Part shown: positions 55,922 through 63,710 of the stretch, piece after piece
Layout of the letters: the number at the start of each line of letters is the position of its first letter
Position numbering within the stretch: the stretch's first letter is position 1
Virus record (IMG/VR): IMGVR_UViG_3300031787_000092
Coordinates: 1-64,000 of that record
From: a virus
Strand: one strand, 5' to 3'
DNA length: 64,000 bases
Notes under the pieces: model-generated
The model's database searches: none
The model's input: only the letters and a program-made list of their open reading frames with translations
What the model was told of the DNA's origin: nothing
Translations under genes and position numbers: made by a program

Positions 55922-58385
55922 ATTGTTTATAATTTAGTAATCCTTGAAATTGTTTAGTTATTTTTGTAATTTGAGAAAGATGTTTAACTTTAATATCATT
56001 AGTTTTTGAATTTTTAGAAGTTCTTCTATTACTTTTGTGATCATAAAAAGAATCTCCTTTACCTAAGAATCTTTTATCTTCATATACACTACAAAGATAT
56101 ATCATCTTTTCTAATGATTCTTTAATTAGATCAAGTTCGTATTGTTCTTGTGAATTCCAAATAGAATCTACTTTTTTGCCTTTCAGCTTTAAATATTCTA
56201 CAAGATAAGGAATTACTTCTTCTTTACAAACTATATAATTAATTAAATCTAAACCTTTAACGTACCTCTCTAACTTTAGATGAGCATCATACATCTCTTT
56301 ATCATAAAGATTATATTCTTTAGCAACATTTACCATATCTTTAAAGAACTCTTTTGATAACTTATTATCTACAGAAGTGTAAGCTGTTTTTCCATAATCA
56401 TCACAAGCAGCTTCTAAATCTTTTAAAGTTTGAGATACTGGAGGGAATATGTTTTCCATAACTGTTACAAAATCTCCTTCTTGAGAAGTTCTATAACCTT
56501 TTAAAGAAAGAGCTTTACTTTCTTCTTGAATCCATGCTGTTGTTGCAAATCTTTTAAATATTCTATTATTTCCCATAAATGTTTCTATATGTGATGCGTT
56601 CTTTATTACACCTATAAAGTATTTCTGATTACGTTCAGCTATTTTATAAAGTCTACACATCTTTGAATTTATTGTATTTGTAGAACTACCATATTTACTA
56701 TTTATAAGTAAATTACGAAAATTTCTTATTAAATCTTCGTTTTCTTCAAATCCATATATAATAAATCCTGTAAACTTTTGAAGTTGATCAACTGTTATAT
56801 ATTCTTTTTCAGCTAAAGTATGACCACCATAATTATAAACAAGAAAACTATTTTCTTCTTTGTTTACTTTTACTTTGTTAGCTAAGTTATACTTTTTTAA
56901 CCAATCTTCATCTATATGAATATCATCAGCATTATATGTAAGTCTTTTAATTTCTTTACTTACATAATCTCTAAATAGTTTTAATTGTTGAGTTGCATTA
57001 GTTTTAGAATAGTCATATTTACTTGATTCAATAGGTATCTCTAGATAATTTAGTGTTTGTCTTAAATTTCTATTAGAACTATGATCAAACAAATAAAATG
57101 TATGAGCATCAGTAAGGTCAAAAGCTTTATCATATAAGTAAGCTAACTTCTTTGTATTAAATTTACCTGATTTAGGTGGACTTAATGTAAAAGAAGTTTC
57201 TAGATTATTATAGTTTAAATTAGCATGACTATTTGCAACTTTTTTATTTCTTACATAACGTTGAGTATATGAATATTCATAAAATAAATTAGTTGGAATT
57301 TTACCAACAAAATCTTGTAATGGACTAAATATTCCTTTTGGTTTTTTAATTAAAGAACTAACATCTAATCTAATATTTTCATCTAAAGTTACATAACATC
57401 TATTATCTTGTTCATATCTTAAATAATCAGGATAATAATCAAATATGTTATCTATATTCTTATCATGTAAAGATTCTATTTCTTCTTTAAAATCTTGTAT
57501 CTTTTTAAGAATTATTTCTTTAGTAGATTCTGTAGTTCCATCTTCTTTAATAACATCTACATATCTAATACTCTCTCTTTCAGGTGTTACTTGTAAATCA
57601 CCTATTTCAAATTTAAGTCCACATGGTATATTTATTGGACTTAAACCTATTTCATCCCATGATATTGGATATGGAACTTTTCCAATAATTAAATGAAGTT
57701 GATTGCTATATTTTGTATCATCTCTATATTTGAAAGTTTTATATTCTAAAATATTATACTCGTTATTAAATTTATAATAACTATTAAAATAAACATTATC
57801 AAAATATATCAATTCACTTTTGCAAGCAGATACAAATGAAGAAACGTCAGCAGTATTTTTAATATAAATTTTTACTTCTGTACCATTTCTTTCATCTGTA
57901 TCATCTTCTATTAATAAATCTATTCTAGGTGTTTTCTTTCCATTATGAATTTGATATTCATATTTCTTACCATTATAATTAGTAGTTAAGTAGAATAAAT
58001 CTGTGTATGATAAAGGACTTTTTGAACCCAAACCAAACATTCCAATTTGGTCATTACTTCCTCTTTTAGTTGAAGAAAAGTATTTAGAATAAGTTTTACT
58101 CATTCTTTCTGGACTCATACCAACTCCTATATCTTTAAAACAGATATAATCACCACCTTCATCATGTTTCATTATAACTACTACTGGATCATCAATTTTT
58201 GCTTCTATATGACTATCAAAACAATTTGATGTAATTTCACGAACAATAGAATTTATTGGTCGTCTATACATTTGTTTTGATACAATATCAAATAGAAACC
58301 CTAGATTACTTTCATCAATACTTGCATCTACTCCTTCAAAATCATCACCATCTATTTCACTTTGTTTATAATTTTGAACTATCAT
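55908..58385 (-). CDS. GHKL-type ATPase, rIIA-like (825 aa)
   Basis: The N-terminal 130 residues carry the Bergerat ATP-binding fold: N box REITSNCFDSH (E50, N54), G1 box KDIGVGMS (D85, G87, G89) and G2 box GMFGLGSKS (115-123). Architecture and size are close to T4 rIIA-type proteins found in many large phages, linked to lysis inhibition and exclusion resistance. A long C-terminal region is not recognised. The gene starts 3 nt after the ligase gene. No rIIB partner was found in this window. Confidence 0.7.
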   Translation of the reverse strand: MIVQNYKQSEIDGDDFEGVDASIDESNLGFLFDIVSKQMYRRPINSIVREITSNCFDSHIEAKIDDPVVVIMKHDEGGDYICFKDIGVGMSPERMSKTYSKYFSSTKRGSNDQIGMFGLGSKSPLSYTDLFYLTTNYNGKKYEYQIHNGKKTPRIDLLIEDDTDERNGTEVKIYIKNTADVSSFVSACKSELIYFDNVYFNSYYKFNNEYNILEYKTFKYRDDTKYSNQLHLIIGKVPYPISWDEIGLSPINIPCGLKFEIGDLQVTPERESIRYVDVIKEDGTTESTKEIILKKIQDFKEEIESLHDKNIDNIFDYYPDYLRYEQDNRCYVTLDENIRLDVSSLIKKPKGIFSPLQDFVGKIPTNLFYEYSYTQRYVRNKKVANSHANLNYNNLETSFTLSPPKSGKFNTKKLAYLYDKAFDLTDAHTFYLFDHSSNRNLRQTLNYLEIPIESSKYDYSKTNATQQLKLFRDYVSKEIKRLTYNADDIHIDEDWLKKYNLANKVKVNKEENSFLVYNYGGHTLAEKEYITVDQLQKFTGFIIYGFEENEDLIRNFRNLLINSKYGSSTNTINSKMCRLYKIAERNQKYFIGVIKNASHIETFMGNNRIFKRFATTAWIQEESKALSLKGYRTSQEGDFVTVMENIFPPVSQTLKDLEAACDDYGKTAYTSVDNKLSKEFFKDMVNVAKEYNLYDKEMYDAHLKLERYVKGLDLINYIVCKEEVIPYLVEYLKLKGKKVDSIWNSQEQYELDLIKESLEKMIYLCSVYEDKRFLGKGDSFYDHKSNRRTSKNSKTNDIKVKHLSQITKITKQFQGLLNYKQYVAN

Positions 58386-58388
58386 AAT

Positions 58389-59609
58389 TTACTCATAATC
58401 TCGAATTGCTTCAATTAATAATGGACTATCTTTATGTCTAACATGAGCTTGATGTGGTAAACCATCTTCTGTACGTTCTTGAAATCTGATAGTAGCTTTT
58501 TTACCAATATATTTATCAATATTTTGTCTCCAAATATCTTTTTCTTCAAGTGTACCAGTAGGTCTTGCTTTAAATCTTAAATTTATTCCTTCAACATCAG
58601 ATATTAAATTATTTTTTAAGATAAATACGAAACTTTCAATACCTTTATTTGGATCAATTTCACAACCTACAATTTCAAATTCTTCATCTTGAAATTCTTT
58701 TACTTTTAATAAACAAGAATCTCTAAATCCAAATTGATAATATGCATTAGGATCACGAACAATAGCACCTTCGTATCCTTGTTCTACACAAGTATTATGA
58801 AGTGATTCAACGTCTTTTTCTGATAGTGTAGGTATTGTAACTAAAACTTTAATAGGATTAATATTACAAAGATTTGTAAAATTAGATAAGATTTTAAATC
58901 TTTCTTCTTGTTTTACTTTTTCGATAGCTAAATCATATATCCAATATTGAATAGGTAACTTTCTACTAAACTGAGCTTCATCTTCTAAAGTACATATACC
59001 TACAATTTTCTGTAATGGCATACCATGATTATATAGTTCACCGTCAAGTTGAATGTTTGGATTGCTTATAAAGAAAGGGAGGAGTGCTGATTGAATATGT
59101 GGCATGATATAGTAACCTCCACCTCTACTTAATAAAAGTACTTTACCATCTTTATATAAAGCAATACAACGTACTCCATTTAATTTAGGTTGTACAAGTA
59201 CAGGATATTTAACTTTAGATTTTTTATCTTTCCACTTATCAGCTAACATACATAATGGTAACCAATCTTTATTAGTATTGTAAGTTATACCTATTGCTTT
59301 ATAAATATCTTCTATAAAGTGTTTACCTGCATTTGTAAAAGGTTCACCTAATTTAGCAAGAAGATGTTCTTCTGACTTATAACCCTCATTATACTTTTCA
59401 TTCAATAAAGATGCAAACTCAAACTCTGCTTGTTCATGTATTGATCTTTTCTGTTTACCTTTAGTAATATTTAATTGTTTTTCAGTAAGTTGACCATCAA
59501 TTAAACCTGTCCAAGTAGTTACTACTGACAAAGTATTTGTAACTTTACCTACTTCACCTTTAAATACTCTAATCTTACCTTTTTTATCTAAACTATATAA
59601 AGTTGTCAT
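58389..59609 (-). CDS. ATP-dependent DNA ligase (406 aa)
   Basis: The nucleotidyltransferase motifs are present in order: motif I K142-L-N144-G145 in VQPKLNGVR, motif III LDGELY, motif IV EGAIVRDP and motif V LLKVKEF. Motif I normally reads KxDG; Asn at the third position is unusual but the lysine is kept. A C-terminal OB-like domain begins at EFEIVG, and about 120 residues precede the catalytic domain. It seals nicks during replication. It starts inside the last bases of the 64-aa gene. Confidence 0.8.
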   Translation of the reverse strand: MTTLYSLDKKGKIRVFKGEVGKVTNTLSVVTTWTGLIDGQLTEKQLNITKGKQKRSIHEQAEFEFASLLNEKYNEGYKSEEHLLAKLGEPFTNAGKHFIEDIYKAIGITYNTNKDWLPLCMLADKWKDKKSKVKYPVLVQPKLNGVRCIALYKDGKVLLLSRGGGYYIMPHIQSALLPFFISNPNIQLDGELYNHGMPLQKIVGICTLEDEAQFSRKLPIQYWIYDLAIEKVKQEERFKILSNFTNLCNINPIKVLVTIPTLSEKDVESLHNTCVEQGYEGAIVRDPNAYYQFGFRDSCLLKVKEFQDEEFEIVGCEIDPNKGIESFVFILKNNLISDVEGINLRFKARPTGTLEEKDIWRQNIDKYIGKKATIRFQERTEDGLPHQAHVRHKDSPLLIEAIRDYE

Positions 59610-59800
59610 TCTATATCTCCTAATTTAGTTAGTGCATCAAAATCATCATCATTTAAAAATTCTTTTTTAGATTTAGATACTACAGGAATTAATGCTTCAA
59701 CATCTTTTATAAAATCATCAATTTCTACAGTAAGTAGATAATCTTCAATTACTGTTTGAGGTTTATTAACTAGTTCTTTTAAATCTGTCATATCTTCCAA
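59606..59800 (-). CDS. Small acidic hypothetical protein (64 aa)
   Basis: An acidic, helical protein (DDFIKDVEALIPVV, then DDDFDALTKLGDIE) between the zinc protein and the ligase, overlapping both by 4 and 13 nt. It could be a peptide-like partner of ligase or polymerase. No family recognised. Confidence 0.5.
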   Translation of the reverse strand: MEDMTDLKELVNKPQTVIEDYLLTVEIDDFIKDVEALIPVVSKSKKEFLNDDDFDALTKLGDIE

Positions 59801-60060
59801 AATGTTTTAATTTCTTTAATTTTTTCTTCATCTGTTTGTTGATTTATCCAGTCTGCTACAAGTTGCCAAGATGATGATTCATATCGTGTATGTCTAAGAG
59901 TTTCTTCTCCACAACTACAACCTGGGTCATGTTTAACTGTATGTTCATCAATAAATAGAAACTTAATAGGATAGTCACATGTAGCACAATGATCTGCTGT
60001 CCAACTTGTGATCTTATTTCGATAAGCATATTCTATTAGTTGCACTGCCGTTATCTTCAT
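59788..60060 (-). CDS. Small zinc-binding protein (90 aa)
   Basis: Two Cys pairs, CATC (near residues 26-29) and CSC (near residue 48), flank a beta hairpin (YPIKFLFIDEHTVKHDPG), suggesting a zinc ribbon. It overlaps the DNA polymerase start codon region by 4 nt, so it may be a replication accessory protein. Similar short Cys proteins occur next to polymerase genes in related phages as I recall them. Confidence 0.55.
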   Translation of the reverse strand: MKITAVQLIEYAYRNKITSWTADHCATCDYPIKFLFIDEHTVKHDPGCSCGEETLRHTRYESSSWQLVADWINQQTDEEKIKEIKTFWKI

Positions 60061-62030
60061 ATAAATTTTTCTTGTATGTTAAAATCCTTCATATTATTTA
60101 TTATACTATATACTTTGCTTATATAATAATCATAATTTATATTATAATTATCAGAATCAAAGTATCTATTAAATAGTGTAACATGATAACCTGCTTCTAC
60201 TTGATGTTCTCTAACTCCTATATCTAAGTTACCAAATATGTCGTATTGCATCTTTGGTTTCTTTTTAGGATTAGGTTTCATACGTTTTAATAGAATATCT
60301 TTACTATTAGATATATAGTATCTACAAGTTTTCTGTTGTTTAGTATAATCTAATCCATTTAAAGTATATAAGCTCATTGTGCTATCAGCTCGAACTGCAC
60401 AACAAAAGTCAAATATATCTTTATGGGCTCTTATATACTCCTCAGGTAGAATATTATCTACATAATAAGCTTTAAGAGCTAAAGGAACTATTCTTCTACT
60501 TTTGTTTTTATGTAATAGCTTATCTATCTCAAAATCACCTTTATATTTTAATGATCCATCTAACTTAACAGCTAAATAATCATTAACACTAGCTTGAATA
60601 AGAGATTTATAATCAGCAAATTCTAATTTACCATAAACAGTAGAATTAGTCTTTACTTCCCATTCTTTACATATCTTATTATACAGTTCTTCTTTAGATT
60701 TATCAAATAAAGATACTATACCATCAGTATTACTAGAAACAACAGATATTCCATTAAGCTCTAGATCTTCTATCAACATTAAGATTTCTAATTGACAACC
60801 AATAGTTACAGAATACATAATTTCCATATCATATTGCCAATTAGTAACTTCTCCTAACTTACCATAACCGCCACCGTTATTAGCTAATTTATAAGCTTCA
60901 CTCCAAGATGCAGCAGATTTATTAGTTTTAGCTAATGGTTTTAGTTTTGATCTCTCATTAATATTATTCTTTATTTGCTCATTCCAGATAGGTGATAAGT
61001 GTTTAGGATATAATCCTCTTTTAACTATTGCAGATGGATATTGTCCACCTACATCTGCATCACGTAATATCTGATTTGGTTTAATTACTATTTTTCTAAA
61101 GCTTTCATTTGAATGTATACCACCTAAACCCATATTATGAGTGCTATGTCCTATAGTTACTGATTCTTTAAAAGTATCATTACCTATATTAATAGAAGTA
61201 GCTTTAATACGATTCAGAAGATTAGTTAATATCTCTGTTTTAAATGTAATATAAGGAGGAATAGTGTTTTTAAGATAGATTAATTGTTGATAAGCTTCTC
61301 GTTTATCATGATATAGTTCATCTTTAGATTTACCTGTAGCTTTTGTATAATTTATAAAGTTAAATTGTTCACCTATCTTTACATCATTCCAATTTATTAC
61401 TGATTTACCTATTAATTTACCAATATCTTTCCTTAATTGTATCTGATCTTTACCTTTATATTCAGAGTTTTCAGTTAATCCTTTAGTTATATTATAAAAG
61501 TTTTCTGTAGAATCTACATCATTATGACAATAATCTATTAGATTAGCCAATTCTTCTTGAGTAGATATACCTACATTATGATCTACATTCATTTCAACTA
61601 AATTCTTCCAATTCATACCAAATTGAAGCCATTTCAAAGAAGTTCTCTTTGCCTCATTATCGTAATGATTAATGAGAAAGGGATCGCATTGAGGTATATA
61701 AAGCTTCCACTCTGGAAAATCTAAAAACTGCCTGTTATTTGACTTCTCTATAACTTGGGTGGCATACTGGTGTATTTCATAAGTAATTTGATCTGTGGGC
61801 AAAAGAATCAGTCTCTTAACATTATCTATAATCCATTGCTGAACCTGTGCGTCAAATTTTACGCAATTATAACCTATTTCACCTTTGACATTAGACAAGA
61901 AGTTGACATAGGCTAACAGGTCGTTTCTTTCTTTATAAATGACAAAATCATACCATTGATTTGTGTCTTTAACCTTAAAACTTGATAGAAAACAGTTTTT
62001 TAAAGTTTCTTTATCGTAAAAAACATACAT
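60057..62030 (-). CDS. Family B DNA polymerase with 3'-5' exonuclease (657 aa)
   Basis: The exonuclease domain shows Exo I D6-x-E8, an Exo II-like GYNCVKFD near residue 54, and Exo III YCHNDVD near residue 170. The polymerase core has motif A D324-A-D326-V-G-G-Q-Y-P-S, motif B KLANNGGGYG near residue 383 and motif C SNTDG (D436). This is the replicative polymerase, smaller than T4 gp43 but complete. It starts after a leader with TTTAAACTAAA and heads the replication block. The 69-base gap upstream is shared with a divergent + strand unit. Confidence 0.85.
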   Translation of the reverse strand: MYVFYDKETLKNCFLSSFKVKDTNQWYDFVIYKERNDLLAYVNFLSNVKGEIGYNCVKFDAQVQQWIIDNVKRLILLPTDQITYEIHQYATQVIEKSNNRQFLDFPEWKLYIPQCDPFLINHYDNEAKRTSLKWLQFGMNWKNLVEMNVDHNVGISTQEELANLIDYCHNDVDSTENFYNITKGLTENSEYKGKDQIQLRKDIGKLIGKSVINWNDVKIGEQFNFINYTKATGKSKDELYHDKREAYQQLIYLKNTIPPYITFKTEILTNLLNRIKATSINIGNDTFKESVTIGHSTHNMGLGGIHSNESFRKIVIKPNQILRDADVGGQYPSAIVKRGLYPKHLSPIWNEQIKNNINERSKLKPLAKTNKSAASWSEAYKLANNGGGYGKLGEVTNWQYDMEIMYSVTIGCQLEILMLIEDLELNGISVVSSNTDGIVSLFDKSKEELYNKICKEWEVKTNSTVYGKLEFADYKSLIQASVNDYLAVKLDGSLKYKGDFEIDKLLHKNKSRRIVPLALKAYYVDNILPEEYIRAHKDIFDFCCAVRADSTMSLYTLNGLDYTKQQKTCRYYISNSKDILLKRMKPNPKKKPKMQYDIFGNLDIGVREHQVEAGYHVTLFNRYFDSDNYNINYDYYISKVYSIINNMKDFNIQEKFI

Positions 62031-62036
62031 ATATAT

Positions 62037-62048
62037 TTTAGTTTAAAC
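62037..62048 (-). promoter_or_regulatory. TTTAAACTAAAA leader motif before DNA polymerase
   Basis: The minus-strand leader TTTAAACTAAAA lies 6 bases before the polymerase ATG at 62030. It is similar to the leaders before 490, 38256 and 50126. Confidence 0.35.
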
Positions 62049-62070
62049 TTTTTTATTCCAATTTCGTTCG

Positions 62071-62078
62071 TATCTTTG
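62071..62078 (+). promoter_or_regulatory. Bacteroidota promoter -7 element for opposite-strand unit
   Basis: TATCTTTG matches the TAnnTTTG -7 consensus and is followed by a purine/A-rich leader up to the ATG at 62100. A convincing TTTG -33 element was not seen at the usual distance. Its placement in a divergent gap with a terminator-like hairpin 150 bases downstream makes it more convincing than a random match. Confidence 0.4.
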
Positions 62079-62099
62079 TGTCAACAAAACAACAATAAT

Positions 62100-62255
62100 A
62101 TGAAAAACGGACAAACACCTATCGAACAGCCAAAATTAGCTGTATTAGGCTCCGTAAATGAAACAAAGCCTAATAAAACTAAAGGTCTTGAGCAAATTCA
62201 AGATGCTTTGCAATTTATATCTAAAGGATTAATCAAGAATATTTACTTGTTCTAA
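62100..62255 (+). CDS. Small opposite-strand ORF / possible structured RNA (51 aa)
   Basis: A 51-codon ORF (MKNGQTPIEQPKLAVLG start, KGLIKNIYLF end) runs against all surrounding genes. The coding DNA is also rich in inverted repeats: a 9-bp stem at 62143-62151/62167-62175, a 6-bp stem at 62186-62191/62198-62203, and a 10-bp stem spanning the stop codon. A promoter-like TATCTTTG precedes it and a T-tract follows. It may be a small early protein, a non-coding RNA, or both. Its 3' end overlaps the convergent 115-aa gene by 27 nt, so antisense control of that gene is possible. No homologous family recognised. Confidence 0.45.
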   Translation: MKNGQTPIEQPKLAVLGSVNETKPNKTKGLEQIQDALQFISKGLIKNIYLF

Positions 62256-62270
62256 TCCTTTATAATTTTT
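62222..62270 (+). terminator. Terminator-like hairpin of the opposite-strand unit
   Basis: TAAAGGATTA (62222-62231) pairs with TAATCCTTTA (62253-62262). An inner CAAG/CTTG stem is present, and ATAATTTTT follows on the + strand. The minus strand lacks a T-tract after the stem, so termination would favour the + direction. Confidence 0.5.
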
Positions 62271-62576
62271 CATAAGCGGTTGTCTGATTGCTAAAACTGG
62301 TACAACCGCTTTTGTTTTTCTAATGTTACAGAAATAATTTCCCCATTTCTTTGAAGGATGAGCTTCATCTGGAAAACTTAATTCAATCTTTCTTAATTTT
62401 GCTACTTCTTCTAGTTGATCACGTTTATCTGAAAAGAATCCAGATAGTTCATGATATTTAAATTCTTTGATACAAGCATGAGTATGTGCATATTGCAGAT
62501 GTTTTTCATCCATCTGCATCATGTCTAATTCTACTCCATTTATATCTTTCCATATATAATTATTAGTTGGTGTCAT
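62229..62576 (-). CDS. Phage-conserved hypothetical protein (115 aa)
   Basis: The N-terminal segment IWKDINGVELDMMQMDEKHLQYA fits a pattern I know from many phage proteins (W-x-x-x-x-G-x5-10-M-D-x-x-H-L-x-x-A), whose function is unsettled. The C-terminal half is basic. It has a terminator 40 bases upstream that ends the previous gene, and it converges with the + strand ORF at 62100-62255. Confidence 0.55.
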   Translation of the reverse strand: MTPTNNYIWKDINGVELDMMQMDEKHLQYAHTHACIKEFKYHELSGFFSDKRDQLEEVAKLRKIELSFPDEAHPSKKWGNYFCNIRKTKAVVPVLAIRQPLMKNYKGLEQVNILD

Positions 62577-62616
62577 AGATTATTTATTTAAAGTTTTATT
62601 ATACTAAAAAATTAAA

Positions 62617-62644
62617 AAAGAGTAGCTATTTCTAGCTACTCTTT
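62617..62644 (-). terminator. Terminator after the 154-aa gene
   Basis: A perfect 12-bp stem (AAAGAGTAGCTA, 62617-62628, with TAGCTACTCTTT, 62633-62644) has a 4-base loop. On the minus strand it runs into TTTAATTTTTT. Confidence 0.85.
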
Positions 62645-62654
62645 AAGTTACATC

Positions 62655-63119
62655 TTACTTTGCAAAATCAATTACAGCTTCTGCATCTTTCTCAGTCAAG
62701 CGAGTTGCAAGAACAGCTTTTGGTTGCTTTTTACCAATAAGTTCACCTGTTTCTTCATCCAAAATTGGATGATTTGCAGCAGCAAATACTGCTTCAACTT
62801 TTTCATCAGCAAAAACAATAGCTGTATAGCTATCTACTTTAGTCTCACGAATCTCGTAAGATTCAACTTTGCGAGATACAATCTCAGCTTGTACTAATTC
62901 ACCAGCTTTCATGGCATCCATAAAATCTTTATGAGTACCACGTTTCCAAACTTTTTCATCTGTAGGAAAACCAGTTCCTGAATCACGTTTAAATTCTTCC
63001 CAAATTAAACGAGTTACTTCTTTCTGACCAATGCCAGCAGAAAAACCTACTTGAAAATACTGACGACCATCAGAAGCTGTCTTTACATTACCTACTGAAC
63101 GAATTTTTAAATTTCCCAT
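62655..63119 (-). CDS. Abundant small protein, OB-fold/SSB-type candidate (154 aa)
   Basis: Less AT-biased codons, a 103-base upstream gap and an immediate strong terminator indicate a separately and highly expressed gene. The sequence (KIRSVGNVKTASDGRQYFQV, then ELVQAEIVSRKVESYEI) alternates strands in a way that suits a small beta barrel. The C-terminus (RLTEKDAEAVIDFAK) is a helix. It is a third candidate for a DNA-binding protein in the replication half. No family recognised with confidence. Confidence 0.5.
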   Translation of the reverse strand: MGNLKIRSVGNVKTASDGRQYFQVGFSAGIGQKEVTRLIWEEFKRDSGTGFPTDEKVWKRGTHKDFMDAMKAGELVQAEIVSRKVESYEIRETKVDSYTAIVFADEKVEAVFAAANHPILDEETGELIGKKQPKAVLATRLTEKDAEAVIDFAK

Positions 63120-63222
63120 TTGATTTACTCTTTACGAGTGTTTAATTGTTTTTACTTTATTTTACGTTTCTACTCCCAAATCGGATTGGTTACCGTCTAT
63201 TTATTAATTTAGCTAATTAATT
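63120..63222. other. Intergenic region, probable promoter for the 154-aa gene
   Basis: A 103-base gap. On the minus strand it contains TTTGGGAGTAGAAACG followed by an A-rich leader to the ATG at 63119. No full TAnnTTTG match was found. A weak palindrome around TTAGCTAA lies near the 63223 gene end. Confidence 0.3.
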
Positions 63223-63420
63223 CTATTTTTTATCTGTAAGTACTGTCATGAAAAACAGAATACTTATTATATAATATACAGTTGCTCCTGTTGTACTCCA
63301 TGATGCTGCTGCAAAGTTAGCTTCTGCAATAGAAGTAACTATATAGAAAGCACACATAAGAAGTACAATAAAAATTAACTTTATCATATATCTTTTTAAT
63401 AAAACCTCATTGTCATTCAT
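63223..63420 (-). CDS. Small membrane protein with two TM segments (65 aa)
   Basis: Hydrophobic segments at about residues 12-31 (MIKLIFIVLLMCAFYIVTS) and 44-60 (TVYYIISILFFMTVL), with charged ends. No signal cleavage site. Function unknown; small two-TM proteins in early phage regions may act on the host membrane. Confidence 0.5.
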   Translation of the reverse strand: MNDNEVLLKRYMIKLIFIVLLMCAFYIVTSIAEANFAAASWSTTGATVYYIISILFFMTVLTDKK

Positions 63421-63483
63421 ATTATTTTAAATAAAAAGAACGAGATATTGCTATCCAGTTCTTAACCCTAAACAAATTGTGCT

Positions 63484-63690
63484 ATGACCTACAACTTATT
63501 GTCTTTAATCGCTTGTACTCCTACTCCCACTCCTACTCCTACTCCCACTCCAACTCCCACTCCTACTCCCACTCCTACTCCCACTCCTACTCCTACTCCC
63601 ACTCCAACTCCCACTCCTACTCCCACTCCTACTCCCACTCCAACTCCCACTCCCACTCCAACTCCCACTCCTACTATTTTCGTATCCTAA
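63484..63690 (+). CDS. Pro-Thr repeat ORF (68 aa)
   Basis: The frame opens [11 protein letters not shown] and continues as 26 Pro-Thr pairs, ending IFVS. All 27 Thr codons are ACT, and the only variation is at the third base of the Pro codons (12 CCC, 10 CCT, 4 CCA), so the protein sequence is exactly constant in this frame alone. LIAC before the repeats fits a lipobox, but the preceding segment is short and lacks a positive charge. No promoter is evident and both neighbours are on the other strand. It could be a surface or cell-wall-spanning peptide, or a repeat that happens to be open. Confidence 0.4.
   Translation: MTYNLLSLIACTPTPTPTPTPTPTPTPTPTPTPTPTPTPTPTPTPTPTPTPTPTPTPTPTPTPTIFVS
63517..63675. 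repeat. CCNACT hexamer tandem array
   Basis: Twenty-six CCNACT units (N = C, T or A, never G) follow an initial ACT, 159 bp in all. Units 1-20 follow a 9-unit (54-bp) higher-order period; for example 63532-63585 is identical to 63586-63639. The complementary strand is GGNAGT-repetitive and could form two-tetrad G-quadruplexes. Confidence 0.9.
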
Positions 63691-63710
63691 TCTTAATAAT
63701 GCAGCATTCA

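Noticed and set aside
63517-63675. CRISPR array
   Set aside because: The 6-bp units are contiguous, without spacers of constant length, and no cas genes are present.
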